The notes under the pieces: model-generated
Databases searched by the model: none
Told to the model about the DNA's origin: nothing
The model's input: only the letters and a program-made list of their open reading frames with translations
Origin: Seminibacterium arietis
GTDB lineage: Bacteria; Pseudomonadota; Gammaproteobacteria; Enterobacterales; Pasteurellaceae
Length of the DNA: 64,000 nucleotides
Assembly: GCF_042675725.1 (NCBI RefSeq)
Contig: NZ_JBHTJN010000001.1
Coordinates: forward strand, 124,001 to 188,000
Reading direction: 5' to 3'
Shown: piece after piece, positions 35,526 to 46,300 of the stretch
Position numbering within the stretch: position 1 is the stretch's first letter
Layout: each line of letters opens with the position of its first letter
Translations under genes and position numbers: made by a program

Positions 35526-38132
35526 CTATTTACTACGTTCAATCCATTTTCCATCAACATAATCCATAATCCATTTAGTAGCTTTACCATTTTTTTCAGA
35601 AACTACATATTGGCGTTTTTCTTTACGACTGAAACGTACAATACTTTCATTGCCTTCAGGGTCTTTTACTGGTGCATCAGCAAGATATTGTAATTTTTCT
35701 GGTAAACGCTCTCTATATTTAACTAGCTCAGCAACTTTTACAGGTCTACTCTCTCGAGATTTTGGAAAATTATGAGCTGACATAAACACTCCACTGGCAC
35801 CATCACGCAAAACAAAATAAGCATCAGATTTTTCACATTTGAGTTCAGGAAAGTGAACAGGTTCTTCTTTAGGCGGTGCTACTTCTCCATTTTTTAGAAT
35901 TTTACGAGTATTATCGCATGCTGTACATCCCATATATTTACCAAAACGTCCTAATTTTAAGTGCATATCTGCACCGCACTTATCACATTCTACAATGGGA
36001 CCATCATACCCCTTAATTTTATATTCACCCTGTTCTAAAATATAACCATCGCAATTAGGATTATTACCACAAATATGCAGCTTACGATGAGCATCAATAA
36101 TATAGCTATCCATTGCTGTACCACATTTTTGGCAACGCTTACGCTCCATAAGTGCCTTAGTTTCTGATGATTCATCTAAAATATTCAATAATTCTGTTTC
36201 AGGAATTAAATTTAAAGTCGTTTTACACCGCTCTTTTGGAGGTAATGAATAACCTGTACAGCCTAAAAATACTCCTGTACTTGCCGTTCTAATCGCCATA
36301 TGTCGCCCACACGTTTGACAGTTGATATTCGTCTCAACTAAGCTATTTGGCCTCATTCCACCCTCAGATTCATCTAATTCCGCTTGACTCAATTGCTCAG
36401 AAAACTCTTTGAAAAATAAATCTAATTCTGATTTCCAATTTTTATTTCCTCCAGCAATCTGATCTAAAATATCTTCCATATTAGCGGTAAAATCGTAGCT
36501 CATTAATTCACTAAAGGATTGATTCAAACGATCAGTAACAATTTCTCCCATTTTTTCTGCATAAAAACGCCGATTTTCTGACCGCACATAACCTCGTTCC
36601 TGAATAGTAGAAATAATAGTTGCATAAGTGGAAGGACGACCAATACCGCGTTTTTCTAACTCTTTCACTAAAGCAGCTTCAGTAAAGCGTGCTGGTGGTT
36701 TGGTAAAATGCTGCGTCGGTTGTATTTCTTTAAGCATTAATAAATCACCAACCTTCACATCAGGAAGCACCTGATCATCTGCATTTTTCCCAATTGGAGG
36801 CAGCACTTTTGTCCAACCATCAAAACGCAAAATTCGTCCTTTTGCTTTCAGTTTATAATCACCTGCTGTTACTGTTAATGTCGATGTATCGTATTGTGCT
36901 GCAGGCATTTGGCACGCAACGAACTGTCGCCAAATTAAATCATATAAACGTATAGCATCTTTTTCCATTGCAGATAAATCATCTGCTAAAACCTGAATAT
37001 CAGAAGGACGAATCGCTTCATGTGCCTCTTGAGCATTCCCTTTACTAGAGTAAAAATTCGGTTTTTCAGGCAAATACGATTTTCCATATTGAAGTGCTAT
37101 ATATTCACGCACCATCTTCAATGCATCCTGACTTAAATTAGTACTATCAGTACGCATATAGGTAATATACCCAGCTTCATATAATCGTTGAGCTAACATC
37201 ATAGTTTTTTTAACACCAAACCCTAACCTTGTACTCGCGGTTTGCTGCAGAGTTGAAGTGATAAATGGTGCTTTAGGTTTAGATCCTGTTGGCTTAGTTT
37301 CCAAATTTGATACTAAATAAGATGATTTTTGTAAAAAATCTACCGCACTTTGAGCTTCTTCTTTTTGTTTTGGATCAAAACTTTTTCCTTTAAAATCAGT
37401 CACATCTAGCCTGATTTGTGTTGCCTCATTATTTTTTGCTAAAACTGCAAGTTGCCAATACTCTTCAGGTTTGAACGCTTTGATTTCTCGCTCACGATCA
37501 ACTAATAACTTCACCGCAACAGATTGAACTCGTCCAGCTGACAATCCTCTTGCTACTTTTTTCCATAGCAAAGGAGAGACCATAAAACCAACAATACGAT
37601 CTAAAAATCGTCTGGTTTGCTGGGCATTAACACGATCTAAATTAAGATGTTCAGGTTTTTCAAATGCTTGCTTTATTGCATTTTTAGTAATTTCGTTAAA
37701 AACAACTCGACTAAAACGATTATCATCACCGCCAATAACTTCACGTAAATGCCAAGCAATAGCCTCTCCTTCTCTATCTAAATCGGTAGCAAGGTAAATG
37801 TGATCTGCTTTTTTGGCTAAAGATTTTAATTCTGAAACAACTTTTTCCTTACCTGGTAGAATTTGATAATTAGCTAGCCAGTTATGATAAGGATCTATTC
37901 CCATGCGTTTGACTAATGCATTACGTTCTTTTTCTTTCTTAATTTGTTGTTTTTCCTCAGCACTTAATCCTTTAGTTGAAATAGACTTAGTCTTTTCTGA
38001 GGTACTACTACCGACTGTCGGCAAATCACGGATATGTCCTACACTCGACTTTACTATATAATCACTACCCAAATATTTATTAATGGTTTTCGCTTTTGCT
38101 GGCGACTCCACAATAACTAAGGATTTACTCAT
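35526..38132 (-). CDS. topA: DNA topoisomerase I
   Basis: Type IA topoisomerase that relaxes negative supercoils. The 868-residue protein has the Toprim start SLVIVESPAKAKTINKYL, an acidic DLDREGEAIAWHL motif, the active-site Tyr in GYITYMRTDST (about 325), and GIGRPSTYATII. The C-terminus has three four-cysteine zinc-ribbon domains: CQTCGRHMAIRT, CQKCGTAMDSY and CDKCGADMHLKLGRFGKYM, then a basic tail. Length matches E. coli TopA. The ATG at 38132 is well conserved as MSKSLVIVES. Confidence 0.96.
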   Translation of the reverse strand: MSKSLVIVESPAKAKTINKYLGSDYIVKSSVGHIRDLPTVGSSTSEKTKSISTKGLSAEEKQQIKKEKERNALVKRMGIDPYHNWLANYQILPGKEKVVSELKSLAKKADHIYLATDLDREGEAIAWHLREVIGGDDNRFSRVVFNEITKNAIKQAFEKPEHLNLDRVNAQQTRRFLDRIVGFMVSPLLWKKVARGLSAGRVQSVAVKLLVDREREIKAFKPEEYWQLAVLAKNNEATQIRLDVTDFKGKSFDPKQKEEAQSAVDFLQKSSYLVSNLETKPTGSKPKAPFITSTLQQTASTRLGFGVKKTMMLAQRLYEAGYITYMRTDSTNLSQDALKMVREYIALQYGKSYLPEKPNFYSSKGNAQEAHEAIRPSDIQVLADDLSAMEKDAIRLYDLIWRQFVACQMPAAQYDTSTLTVTAGDYKLKAKGRILRFDGWTKVLPPIGKNADDQVLPDVKVGDLLMLKEIQPTQHFTKPPARFTEAALVKELEKRGIGRPSTYATIISTIQERGYVRSENRRFYAEKMGEIVTDRLNQSFSELMSYDFTANMEDILDQIAGGNKNWKSELDLFFKEFSEQLSQAELDESEGGMRPNSLVETNINCQTCGRHMAIRTASTGVFLGCTGYSLPPKERCKTTLNLIPETELLNILDESSETKALMERKRCQKCGTAMDSYIIDAHRKLHICGNNPNCDGYILEQGEYKIKGYDGPIVECDKCGADMHLKLGRFGKYMGCTACDNTRKILKNGEVAPPKEEPVHFPELKCEKSDAYFVLRDGASGVFMSAHNFPKSRESRPVKVAELVKYRERLPEKLQYLADAPVKDPEGNESIVRFSRKEKRQYVVSEKNGKATKWIMDYVDGKWIERSK

Positions 38133-38277
38133 TTTACGTACCTGGTGATATTCATTAATATTAAATTTCCGTTATATTGCTAACTATCGACGGTTAGGTC
38201 AACAACTTTTTTTAAAATAGATATGTAAGTGAGCAATCTAAACTCAAATTTTTATATTTAGTAAAAATTTCAGCTAA

Positions 38278-38307
38278 AAAGACCGCACTTAACATAGTGC
38301 GGTCTTT
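38278..38307 (-). terminator. Inverted uptake-signal terminator after sppA
   Basis: AAAGACCGCACT (38278-38289) pairs with AGTGCGGTCTTT (38296-38307); on the minus strand the stem is followed by TTTTT. It lies 6 nt after the sppA stop codon. Confidence 0.8.
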
Positions 38308-38312
38308 GTAAT

Positions 38313-40187
38313 CTACCGAATTATTCCACAGTTAATACAATATAAATATTGCCCTTTAGGATCATTGAATTGAGCTAATATATCTACTTTTTCTTTTGCT
38401 TGCTGTAGAGGTAATGGTAATCCAACAAATTCTGCTATTGCATTCTTTATTACAGTTTGACTACTTCTTTTAAAATCTTTCATCAAACTGCCTAATACTG
38501 AATGATCGTCTTCTGTTAGCCATTCTACAGATATGTTATTCTCAATGCTGTCTTGCCCAATTCTCTGTAACACTAGCTCTCGTGCTTTATCCACTGCTGT
38601 GTCAAAATCACCTAACTGATCCACTAATTTATGTTTGTAGGCATCAACCCCGCTCCATACTTGCCCTTGTGCAATTTTATCAACTTCAGCTTTTGACATT
38701 TTTCTCCCTTGACTGACTAAAGAAATGAAACGATCATAGCCATTTTCAATTGATAATTGAATAATGTCACTTGATATACTAGATAATCCAGTGAACAGAG
38801 GATCACCTACTAATTCTGTTGTTTTGACACCATCCGCAGAAACGCCAATTCCTTTTATTGTTTTTTCAAAGCTAGGAAACATTGCAAAAATACCTATTGA
38901 TCCTGTTATCGTATTTGGATCTGCAACAATATAATCAGCAGTCGAAGAAATCCAATACCCACCTGAAGCTGCCGTTGCTCCCATAGATACAACAACTGGC
39001 TTACCTTTTTTCTGTAGATTTTCAACTTCTTGGCGAATAATTTCAGAAGCAAACGCACTTCCACCAGGGCTATTCACTCGTAATATAACTGCTTTAATAT
39101 CACTATCATCATAAGCTTTACGTAAAAGAGCAGCAATGCTATCTCCACCTACATTTATTTCATAACTTTCTCCATCAACAATAGTTCCTTCTACATTTAC
39201 GACGGCAATTTTATTCCTACTAGATTGATGCATGCGATCAGGTAAAACACTAAGATAATCATTAAAATCAAGTAAATCTGCCGTATTTTCAGAATTTTTG
39301 CCAAAAAGCTCTGTTAATCTTTGCTCTAACGTTAAACGATCTGCTATGTGTGTAACTAACTTATTTTGCTTCGCATAAGCTGTTGCATCGCCTTTTAATT
39401 TTTTCAAAATAGCTAAATAAGAACTTTCTTCTGGCAATACAAATTGTGATGAAATACCTCTATTTTTAGCCACTGTTTCTTTATAGCTATTCCACATTTG
39501 CTTTAACCAACGCTCTGTATTGGCTTTAGCTTCAGCAGACATGCTATCACGCAAGAAAGGTTCAACCGCTGATTTATATGTTCCAACACGAAAAACATGA
39601 GGTGTAACTTTTAAATTATCTAACAATGAATTATAAAACAGAGTTACCGCCGACATACCTTCAATTTCAACTCGTCCAATAGGATTGATGTAAATTTCAT
39701 CTGCATAACTGGCAAGTAAATATTGCTTTTGAGTGTAATTATCCGCATAAACAATTACTGGTTTTCCAGTTTGTTTAAAGTATGTTATTGCATTACCAAT
39801 GTAATTTAGTGCAGGCAAATCTCCACCTTCGAAATAATTTAAATCTAATACTAATCCGTGAATCCTGTTGTCATTTGCAGCAGATGTCACTGCATGCACA
39901 ACATCAAATGTAGAAATTTGCTGAGGAATATGTTGATTGTCTAGTTCTTTTAAAGTATTACGCAATGAAAGTCTATCTTCACGATTATCCATTAAGTAAC
40001 CATTAAGTTTAAGAAATAATGCTGTTTTTTCACTAAAGTGCGGTATTGTTTGGCTATTATTTGGTAATACACTTAACAAAGCAACAACGAGTAAAATAAA
40101 GAATAAAAATACGAAATTCATGACTATATCACGAATAAAAGTTAATATTTTCCAGCATATTTTTAAAAATTGAATAAAAGATTTCAT
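38313..40187 (-). CDS. sppA: Signal peptide peptidase SppA (67K type)
   Basis: Membrane-anchored serine-lysine protease that degrades cleaved signal peptides. The 624-residue two-domain form has one N-terminal membrane anchor (about 22-45), the catalytic lysine region VGTYKSAVEPFLR (about 205) in the first half, and the catalytic serine in GATAASGGYWISS (about 407) in the second. Its divergent neighbour is a YdjA-like nitroreductase, the same pairing as in E. coli. A terminator made of uptake signals follows. Confidence 0.92.
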   Translation of the reverse strand: MKSFIQFLKICWKILTFIRDIVMNFVFLFFILLVVALLSVLPNNSQTIPHFSEKTALFLKLNGYLMDNREDRLSLRNTLKELDNQHIPQQISTFDVVHAVTSAANDNRIHGLVLDLNYFEGGDLPALNYIGNAITYFKQTGKPVIVYADNYTQKQYLLASYADEIYINPIGRVEIEGMSAVTLFYNSLLDNLKVTPHVFRVGTYKSAVEPFLRDSMSAEAKANTERWLKQMWNSYKETVAKNRGISSQFVLPEESSYLAILKKLKGDATAYAKQNKLVTHIADRLTLEQRLTELFGKNSENTADLLDFNDYLSVLPDRMHQSSRNKIAVVNVEGTIVDGESYEINVGGDSIAALLRKAYDDSDIKAVILRVNSPGGSAFASEIIRQEVENLQKKGKPVVVSMGATAASGGYWISSTADYIVADPNTITGSIGIFAMFPSFEKTIKGIGVSADGVKTTELVGDPLFTGLSSISSDIIQLSIENGYDRFISLVSQGRKMSKAEVDKIAQGQVWSGVDAYKHKLVDQLGDFDTAVDKARELVLQRIGQDSIENNISVEWLTEDDHSVLGSLMKDFKRSSQTVIKNAIAEFVGLPLPLQQAKEKVDILAQFNDPKGQYLYCINCGIIR

Positions 40188-40355
40188 AAAGTCCCTTAAA
40201 AAATAAACAAGAACAAAAATATATTAACATAAACTATTCTTTCTATAAATCCGATGTGTAAGGTTTAAATGATTACATATTATGCTGTAATATTTAGGTT
40301 GATAAAGTATGCTATACTTCACACTATTATCAGTTAAATAATAAGGCTCAAATAC

Positions 40356-40910
40356 ATGGATTCACTTACATTACTAACAACTCGCCGCTCAAACAAAAAA
40401 TTAATAGCACCAGCTCCAAATAAAGAACAGCTTGAAACAATGTTTAAAGCAGCATTACATGTACCTGATCATGGTCATTTACAACCCTATCGTTTTTTTG
40501 TGCTAGAAAGTGAAAAACTAGAAAGATTGTCTAATTTATTGAAAAATGCTGTCATCGAACTAAATTTAGATGAAAAATTATTAAAAAAAGCCGAATCGTT
40601 TACAACACGAACTCCAATGATTATTGCTGTCGTTTCGCATGTGACAGAAAATATAGCAAAAGTGCCAGCGTATGAACAAGAACTAACAGCGGGTTGTGCA
40701 GCTTACGCAATTCAACTTGCGGCAAATTCTATGGGATTTGATAATGTTTGGGTAACAGGTCCTTGGATACAAGGTACAAAAATTCGTGAAGCTTTTCATT
40801 GCCGATCACAAGATAAGATCATCGGATTAATCATGATTGGAACCGCAGAAAATAAAAACCTTCTGGAAGTAAAAAAAATAAATATTAATCAAGTAGTTTG
40901 TGAATTTTAA
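40356..40910 (+). CDS. ydjA: YdjA-like nitroreductase family flavoprotein
   Basis: FMN-dependent oxidoreductase of the nitroreductase family, 184 residues, like the small E. coli YdjA. FMN-binding features are TTRRSNKK (near residues 8-15) and HVPDHGHLQPYRFFVL, and the C-terminal GLIMIGTA. The physiological substrate is unknown. It is divergent from sppA. The gene ends convergently with pqqL, separated by a hairpin. Confidence 0.85.
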   Translation: MDSLTLLTTRRSNKKLIAPAPNKEQLETMFKAALHVPDHGHLQPYRFFVLESEKLERLSNLLKNAVIELNLDEKLLKKAESFTTRTPMIIAVVSHVTENIAKVPAYEQELTAGCAAYAIQLAANSMGFDNVWVTGPWIQGTKIREAFHCRSQDKIIGLIMIGTAENKNLLEVKKININQVVCEF

Positions 40911-40931
40911 CATTAACTTTTATTTGCTCAA

Positions 40932-40971
40932 TCTAGTGGTGACTTTACACAAAAAGAAAAACACCACTAGA
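40932..40971. terminator. Hairpin between ydjA and pqqL
   Basis: TCTAGTGGTG (40932-40941) pairs with CACCACTAGA (40962-40971) around a 20-nt loop between two convergent genes. It lacks a long T run but probably acts in both directions. Confidence 0.45.
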
Positions 40972-40981
40972 ATTAATTACT

Positions 40982-43747
40982 TTACTTCATTAAGATGGCT
41001 TCAAAACGTCCTTGTGGATTTAAAGCTTTTTTCGCTATCCTATCAAGATTCTGTTTCGTAACAATTTTGTCTAATTGTTGATATAAATAAATTAAACGCG
41101 GGCTACCGTCTAAACGATAGCTTTGTTCGATACGATCCAACACATACAATAAAGAGTCAAATTGCTGCTTGACTTGTGTGTGCTTCTCATTCAATTTTTT
41201 TGCAACAACATCGGCCTCAACACCTTCTTGCATTATATCATCAAGAATATTATGAGCAGATTTAATCAGCTGTTCAACACGTTCAGGAGCACAACTAAAG
41301 CTAATTCGACCTTCCAATTGTGACATTTTAGGATCTTGTGATAACCAAGTATTTACAGAATAAATACCACTTTCTTTTTCTCGCAGTCTTATTCGTAATT
41401 TATCTTGAATAATATCTGCCAACACATCAAATAAATAGTCATTTTCAGGTTGCCATTGATTTTGTGCTGTTAAATAAATTTCTACTTCAGCCCTAGGTTC
41501 TAGTAAACCTTTCATCTTGATTTGGTGGTTTGGCACTGCTAATTTTAATGGAAACAATGACCGTTCTTGTTTTTTAACGCTTAAATTTGCAAGATATTTT
41601 TCAGCTAAAACTTTTACTTTATTTTCCGCAATATCACCTACAATAAAATAGGTAAAATCTGTTTTATCATTAATTTTGCTCTGATAAAGTGCGGTCAATT
41701 TTTGTGGACTTTGTTGCAAAATTCCTTCATTTTGACTATAAATCGTCTCACTTTGCGGATAACGCTGTTTTGCGACTAACCTCATAAAAGCTGTTTCTCT
41801 ATCCATTTGAGCGAAATACTGTTTAGTTTCCTGGTTGTATTTTGACCAAACTTTAGATGAAATAGGTGCAGCTTGTAATTTCAAGCGAAATAAATGTAAG
41901 ATTGTACCTAAATCAGTTGACTTACCAACACCAACAAATCCTTGTTGATAATCATCAACTAAAGTAGAAAATACTACTGGACTGTGAGATAAAGTTTGAT
42001 TAATTTCTGCTTGTGGAGCATTACCAATACCCGTTTCATCAACTAATGCTACTGCTGTACGTAATAAATGATATTCGTCTCTAGGAATTGAACGTAAACC
42101 ACCAGTCGTCAACGCTTTAAAATACACTTGATTTGGTTGCTTATCAGAATAATGATAAATCAGCGAGCTACCATTAGCTAATCGAAATTCCGTAATATTA
42201 CCTTTTGAATGATATTTTTCTTTTTTTACGGTAGCTGGCTTTAAGTCTAAAATTGGTAACCCTTTTACCGCACTTTCTTGCTGATTATATTGAGTAAGTG
42301 AACTAGACATTATTTTTTGCCAAGCTTGTTCAATATTAGTTACTGTAAAATTTAATTTTTTATCAGGGTAAGGCTGAGTAACTAGCAATAATTTTGCTTT
42401 TAATTCTATAATTTCATTAAACGCATGATTCAAATCAACTAATTTTAATTGTGACAAGATTTGTCTATTTAACTGATATTTATCCTGCGAAGATAAACTC
42501 ACTTGATTATTTGCGACAACTGGAATTAAATCATCCGCTAATTTTAAACTTCCCGCTTTAATTACTAATTGTTTTTCATTCAATTCTGTCAATCTTTGTA
42601 TTTCTTCTTGAAATTCCTGTTCAGTAAAGCCAAATTTATGTATCTGTGCTATAAACTCAAATAATTGATTAATAACTTCTTGATAATTAGTATCTGTTAA
42701 CTGTAATGAAAACATATTTTGCAAACTAAATTTACCTAAATAAGTTTGATAAAAATTACCTGAACTAATAGATTGCTGCTGTTTTTCCCATTGTTGTAAT
42801 CGCAAATTAATTAACCTAATAATCATTTGCTGAATAAATTCTTTTTTGTACTCTGCTACTGTTTCTGTTGAATGAATATCACGTAAAAAACTAAGTTCAA
42901 TTGTTGGTACATTAATTCCTTTTTCAGAAAGGGTGGACAATCGCCAATGATTAATTAAAGGAATTCTATAATCTGGTTGCAAAAGTTTAGTTGCACTTTG
43001 AACATTTTTTTTCGATAACTTCGTTTTTACTAACTTTTCAATTTCACTTGCATTAATATCGCCGACAACAATAAGAGACATATTATCTGGACGATACCAT
43101 TTCTGATAAAAATCTTTCACTCTAGAGGCTGAAACATTTTTAATAACATTGACATCTCCAATAGGATCACGTAAAACGTAGCGAGAACCTTGCATTTCTA
43201 CCGCACTTTTTTTATTGCCTAAACGCAACATTGGGCTTAATCTTGCTCGCCATTCTTCTAATACAATACCTCTTTCAGCATCTAAATCTTTAGGAAAAAT
43301 AGTTACATTATTCATCCATTCATTTAATACATCAAATGCAAGATCAAGTTTGTTAAAATCATTTTTTGCTAAATTTAGCGTATAAACAGTATTTTCAAAA
43401 TCAGTAAATGCATTAATATCCCGTGCAAATTTAATGCCTAATTGTTCTAGGGCATCAATAATAGTATTTTCAGGATAATTTGTAGTACCATTAAATGCCA
43501 TATGTTCAACAATATGAGCGACACCTCGTTGATCATTATCTTCATGCATAGAACCTGCATTTACAACTAAACGAATATAAACTCGTTCTGCTGGTTGATT
43601 ATTCAGCAAAATATAATACTTCAACCCATTATCCAAACGACCTCGTAAAATATTGTCGTCAAAAGGCAAAGTCTGTGATTCCGTCAAAGATAAAGAAGTG
43701 CTACAGGCTGATAAAAAAAGGGAAAAGATAAAGAAAAATTTTTTCAT
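40982..43747 (-). CDS. pqqL: PqqL-type M16 zinc protease (lipoprotein)
   Basis: A 921-residue M16 metallopeptidase. The lipobox LSAC (12-15) predicts a membrane-anchored periplasmic lipoprotein. The inverted zinc motif HIVEH (78-82) with the downstream ligand in GIVLEEWRAR about 75 residues later is complete, so the first half is active and the second half is the inactive M16 lobe. E. coli PqqL and the related FusC digest iron-containing proteins taken up by a partner receptor. The gene follows a TonB-dependent receptor on the same strand. Confidence 0.9.
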   Translation of the reverse strand: MKKFFFIFSLFLSACSTSLSLTESQTLPFDDNILRGRLDNGLKYYILLNNQPAERVYIRLVVNAGSMHEDNDQRGVAHIVEHMAFNGTTNYPENTIIDALEQLGIKFARDINAFTDFENTVYTLNLAKNDFNKLDLAFDVLNEWMNNVTIFPKDLDAERGIVLEEWRARLSPMLRLGNKKSAVEMQGSRYVLRDPIGDVNVIKNVSASRVKDFYQKWYRPDNMSLIVVGDINASEIEKLVKTKLSKKNVQSATKLLQPDYRIPLINHWRLSTLSEKGINVPTIELSFLRDIHSTETVAEYKKEFIQQMIIRLINLRLQQWEKQQQSISSGNFYQTYLGKFSLQNMFSLQLTDTNYQEVINQLFEFIAQIHKFGFTEQEFQEEIQRLTELNEKQLVIKAGSLKLADDLIPVVANNQVSLSSQDKYQLNRQILSQLKLVDLNHAFNEIIELKAKLLLVTQPYPDKKLNFTVTNIEQAWQKIMSSSLTQYNQQESAVKGLPILDLKPATVKKEKYHSKGNITEFRLANGSSLIYHYSDKQPNQVYFKALTTGGLRSIPRDEYHLLRTAVALVDETGIGNAPQAEINQTLSHSPVVFSTLVDDYQQGFVGVGKSTDLGTILHLFRLKLQAAPISSKVWSKYNQETKQYFAQMDRETAFMRLVAKQRYPQSETIYSQNEGILQQSPQKLTALYQSKINDKTDFTYFIVGDIAENKVKVLAEKYLANLSVKKQERSLFPLKLAVPNHQIKMKGLLEPRAEVEIYLTAQNQWQPENDYLFDVLADIIQDKLRIRLREKESGIYSVNTWLSQDPKMSQLEGRISFSCAPERVEQLIKSAHNILDDIMQEGVEADVVAKKLNEKHTQVKQQFDSLLYVLDRIEQSYRLDGSPRLIYLYQQLDKIVTKQNLDRIAKKALNPQGRFEAILMK

Positions 43748-43764
43748 TCATTTCTCCAATTGCC

Positions 43765-43790
43765 AATCTACGGAGAAAACTCCGTAGATT
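43765..43790. promoter_or_regulatory. Hairpin between the receptor gene and pqqL
   Basis: AATCTACGGAG and CTCCGTAGATT form an 11-bp stem with a 4-nt loop, centred 30 nt before the pqqL start. No T run follows on the minus strand, so it looks more like an RNA stability or translation element than a terminator. Confidence 0.5.
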
Positions 43791-43809
43791 TTACAATTTA
43801 TAAGATAAA

Positions 43810-46284
43810 CTAGAACCGATATCCGACTTCAAGCCAAAACTCTCGTCCTGGTGTATAAATTCCATACTCATCAGAAGTTGAAATCGCTGATGTTGATTTT
43901 ACAGTTTTCTTTTTACGTACCTGATTTAGTACATTCAGCACATCAAATTGTACATACGCAGATTGTTGTTGGCTAAGTGGAAGTGGTAATTCCCAACGTA
44001 ACCCCATATCCCATTGAAAGTGAGTACCATAATCGAAAGTACGATATCTCATTATATCAGTACTTTCATTATTACTTATTTCTTCATAACCTTTTATTGG
44101 TGCTTTGACGTAAAAACGATTTGTCCAAGTTAAACGATGATCAGGAACATTCATATCCAACTGTACACGAGCAATCCAATCCTCTGTACTAGCGTTCACT
44201 TTTTTCACCATATCTTTGTAGCTCATTAACTTGCCATCTAGCATCACTAAACTGTTTTGATTTAAATCTTGATACAAAGCATCTCGATTTATATCAAGCC
44301 AATCAAACCCAAGTCCTGCATTCCAATAAGTTTTACCCCATTTCCACGCTTCAAGATTGTTTAATTGCAAAGAATAAACATTGACACCATAATTACCGCC
44401 ATTTTGATAATAAGTTTTTCGTTGATCTCTTTCTCCTTCTTTCACTGAAATAATACGATTCTTATTATCACGATGAATATAATTTAATTTTAGTGCTAAA
44501 TTTGCAAATTGTTGCTCAAAGCCTAAACTTAATTCATCAGCATAAGGCGTTTTTAAGCGGTTAAATTCTTGGTGTTTTCTTGATGTATCATTATTTAATT
44601 TTAAAATTTTATTGGTTAATTTTAATGAAGCAAAAGAACGACCATAATAGCGATTAAGCCCTAAACTCAGTTTAGTTTCATCCCACGGACTATAACGAGC
44701 AACAAAACGAGGGGCTATATTGTTATTCTGCAAATAATCATCACGTTCAATACGAAGACCAGGACGCAATTCAACCTTACCCCAAGTCATCAAGTCTTCA
44801 CCGTAAAATACTGCATTTTGATAACTTGTTTTTACGCTTCCTTTAGGTGTTTCAGAAGTATTCATAGGGAATGGTTCTATTCCATCGCCACTATCTGAAA
44901 GAATCATAAAAATAGTACCTTTTGTTGTTTGTGGGCGATTAAATCGATATTGAGTAGCCTGATAAATACCACCTAAAGAAATAGAATGATTTATTTGCCC
45001 CGTATTAAATGGATTTATCGCATATTCAGTCGAAAAATGAATATTGTCTTGTCTTGACTTACTATGACCATATCCCCCTTTTTCATAAGAATAAAGTAGA
45101 TCATAATCATTATTATAAACACTGTATATCCCTACCTCTGATGAAGATGACTTGCGTTTATCTTCGAAATGATCATAAGCAAAAGTATTTGTCCAAACGC
45201 CTGAGTCAAAAGAATGCACCCAAGCAAACGTACTACCAAAAGCAGTATGATAATCACCAACATTATTGTCTACATTCTCTGCAAAATACTTTTGTTCTTT
45301 GTAGTTAGAATAACGGAAACCCAATTCAAAGCGATTATCTTCATTTGGTGTGTAGTTAAGATTCAAAAGTGCGGTATCAGTGCGACGAATATGGTTTTCT
45401 TGATCCAATTTCGCAGTAAAAGTTTTATCATTTGGTATCGCATTCTCATTTTGTTTTTCCTCATAACCAATTAAACGATTTTGATCAATATAACTAGTAC
45501 GACGAGTTAGACCCAAAACCATTCCCACGTTGTCTGTTAATCCCTTTTCTACCATGAGAGAATAAAATTCTTTACTATATTTAGGTTGAAAAATAGCACT
45601 ACCATCACTTTCAGGACGAATTTCACTTAACACTTTTGCTGCACCTGCATCTTTTTTCATTTTCGACCAACCTGATTTAGTAGTTCGATATTTCAATAAA
45701 GTGCGGTCAGTTCCGTCGTATTGCTTGGTTTTTGCTACCACAGCACCACCTGTAAATCCTCCAAGACTAGCAGAAATATTGTGATCATGCACATCTACCG
45801 TTGATAACATACTAGCATCAAAGAAATAAGCCTGCGTATGTGAAATACTAGGGACAACTTGCATTGATCCATCAAATACTTGACTATCCACAGTTAAATC
45901 ATTATTCACATTAACATTATCGACAAAATAAGCGGTTTGATTAAAATCTGCTCCATTAATAGAGATATTTTCTGGTTTTATTTCACCTCGAGTAAAACCA
46001 TCTCTATCACTATTTTCATAACGCACATGAGTGTTAGACGCTAGATAATCAGAAATATTACCATTACCTTGTGGTGTTTTTTGCATGTCTTTTTGACTAA
46101 TTGTTTGAACAGAAGAAAGTCCTTTATTTTGTTCACCATAGACTACAATTTCTGCAAGTTTATAAGACTCTGTATTATTATTCTTATTTGTAGATGCTGT
46201 TGATTGGTTAGTTGGTTGTGCATAAGTTGTTGATAAAGCACAACCGACCAAAACTGATAAAAGAGTTTTATTGAAATATCGCAT
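43810..46284 (-). CDS. TonB-dependent outer membrane receptor, partner of PqqL
   Basis: An 824-residue ligand-gated outer-membrane receptor. A signal peptide ends near TTYAQP, a TonB-box-like AEIVVYGE follows (about 46-53), then a plug domain (about 60-190, IKPENISINGADFN and FTGGAVVAKT) and a 22-strand barrel with the terminal aromatic GYRF. The neighbouring M16 protease suggests FusA-like uptake of an iron protein rather than of a siderophore. A Fur-like box lies 17 bases upstream. AAAGGAA precedes the ATG. The ligand is unknown. Confidence 0.87.
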   Translation of the reverse strand: MRYFNKTLLSVLVGCALSTTYAQPTNQSTASTNKNNNTESYKLAEIVVYGEQNKGLSSVQTISQKDMQKTPQGNGNISDYLASNTHVRYENSDRDGFTRGEIKPENISINGADFNQTAYFVDNVNVNNDLTVDSQVFDGSMQVVPSISHTQAYFFDASMLSTVDVHDHNISASLGGFTGGAVVAKTKQYDGTDRTLLKYRTTKSGWSKMKKDAGAAKVLSEIRPESDGSAIFQPKYSKEFYSLMVEKGLTDNVGMVLGLTRRTSYIDQNRLIGYEEKQNENAIPNDKTFTAKLDQENHIRRTDTALLNLNYTPNEDNRFELGFRYSNYKEQKYFAENVDNNVGDYHTAFGSTFAWVHSFDSGVWTNTFAYDHFEDKRKSSSSEVGIYSVYNNDYDLLYSYEKGGYGHSKSRQDNIHFSTEYAINPFNTGQINHSISLGGIYQATQYRFNRPQTTKGTIFMILSDSGDGIEPFPMNTSETPKGSVKTSYQNAVFYGEDLMTWGKVELRPGLRIERDDYLQNNNIAPRFVARYSPWDETKLSLGLNRYYGRSFASLKLTNKILKLNNDTSRKHQEFNRLKTPYADELSLGFEQQFANLALKLNYIHRDNKNRIISVKEGERDQRKTYYQNGGNYGVNVYSLQLNNLEAWKWGKTYWNAGLGFDWLDINRDALYQDLNQNSLVMLDGKLMSYKDMVKKVNASTEDWIARVQLDMNVPDHRLTWTNRFYVKAPIKGYEEISNNESTDIMRYRTFDYGTHFQWDMGLRWELPLPLSQQQSAYVQFDVLNVLNQVRKKKTVKSTSAISTSDEYGIYTPGREFWLEVGYRF

Positions 46285-46300
46285 AATTTTATTCCTTTGG

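Noticed and set aside
45009..45474. Two overlapping plus-strand frames inside the TonB-dependent receptor gene
   Set aside because: Shadows of the receptor coding sequence, rich in histidine and tyrosine as expected from reading barrel codons backward.
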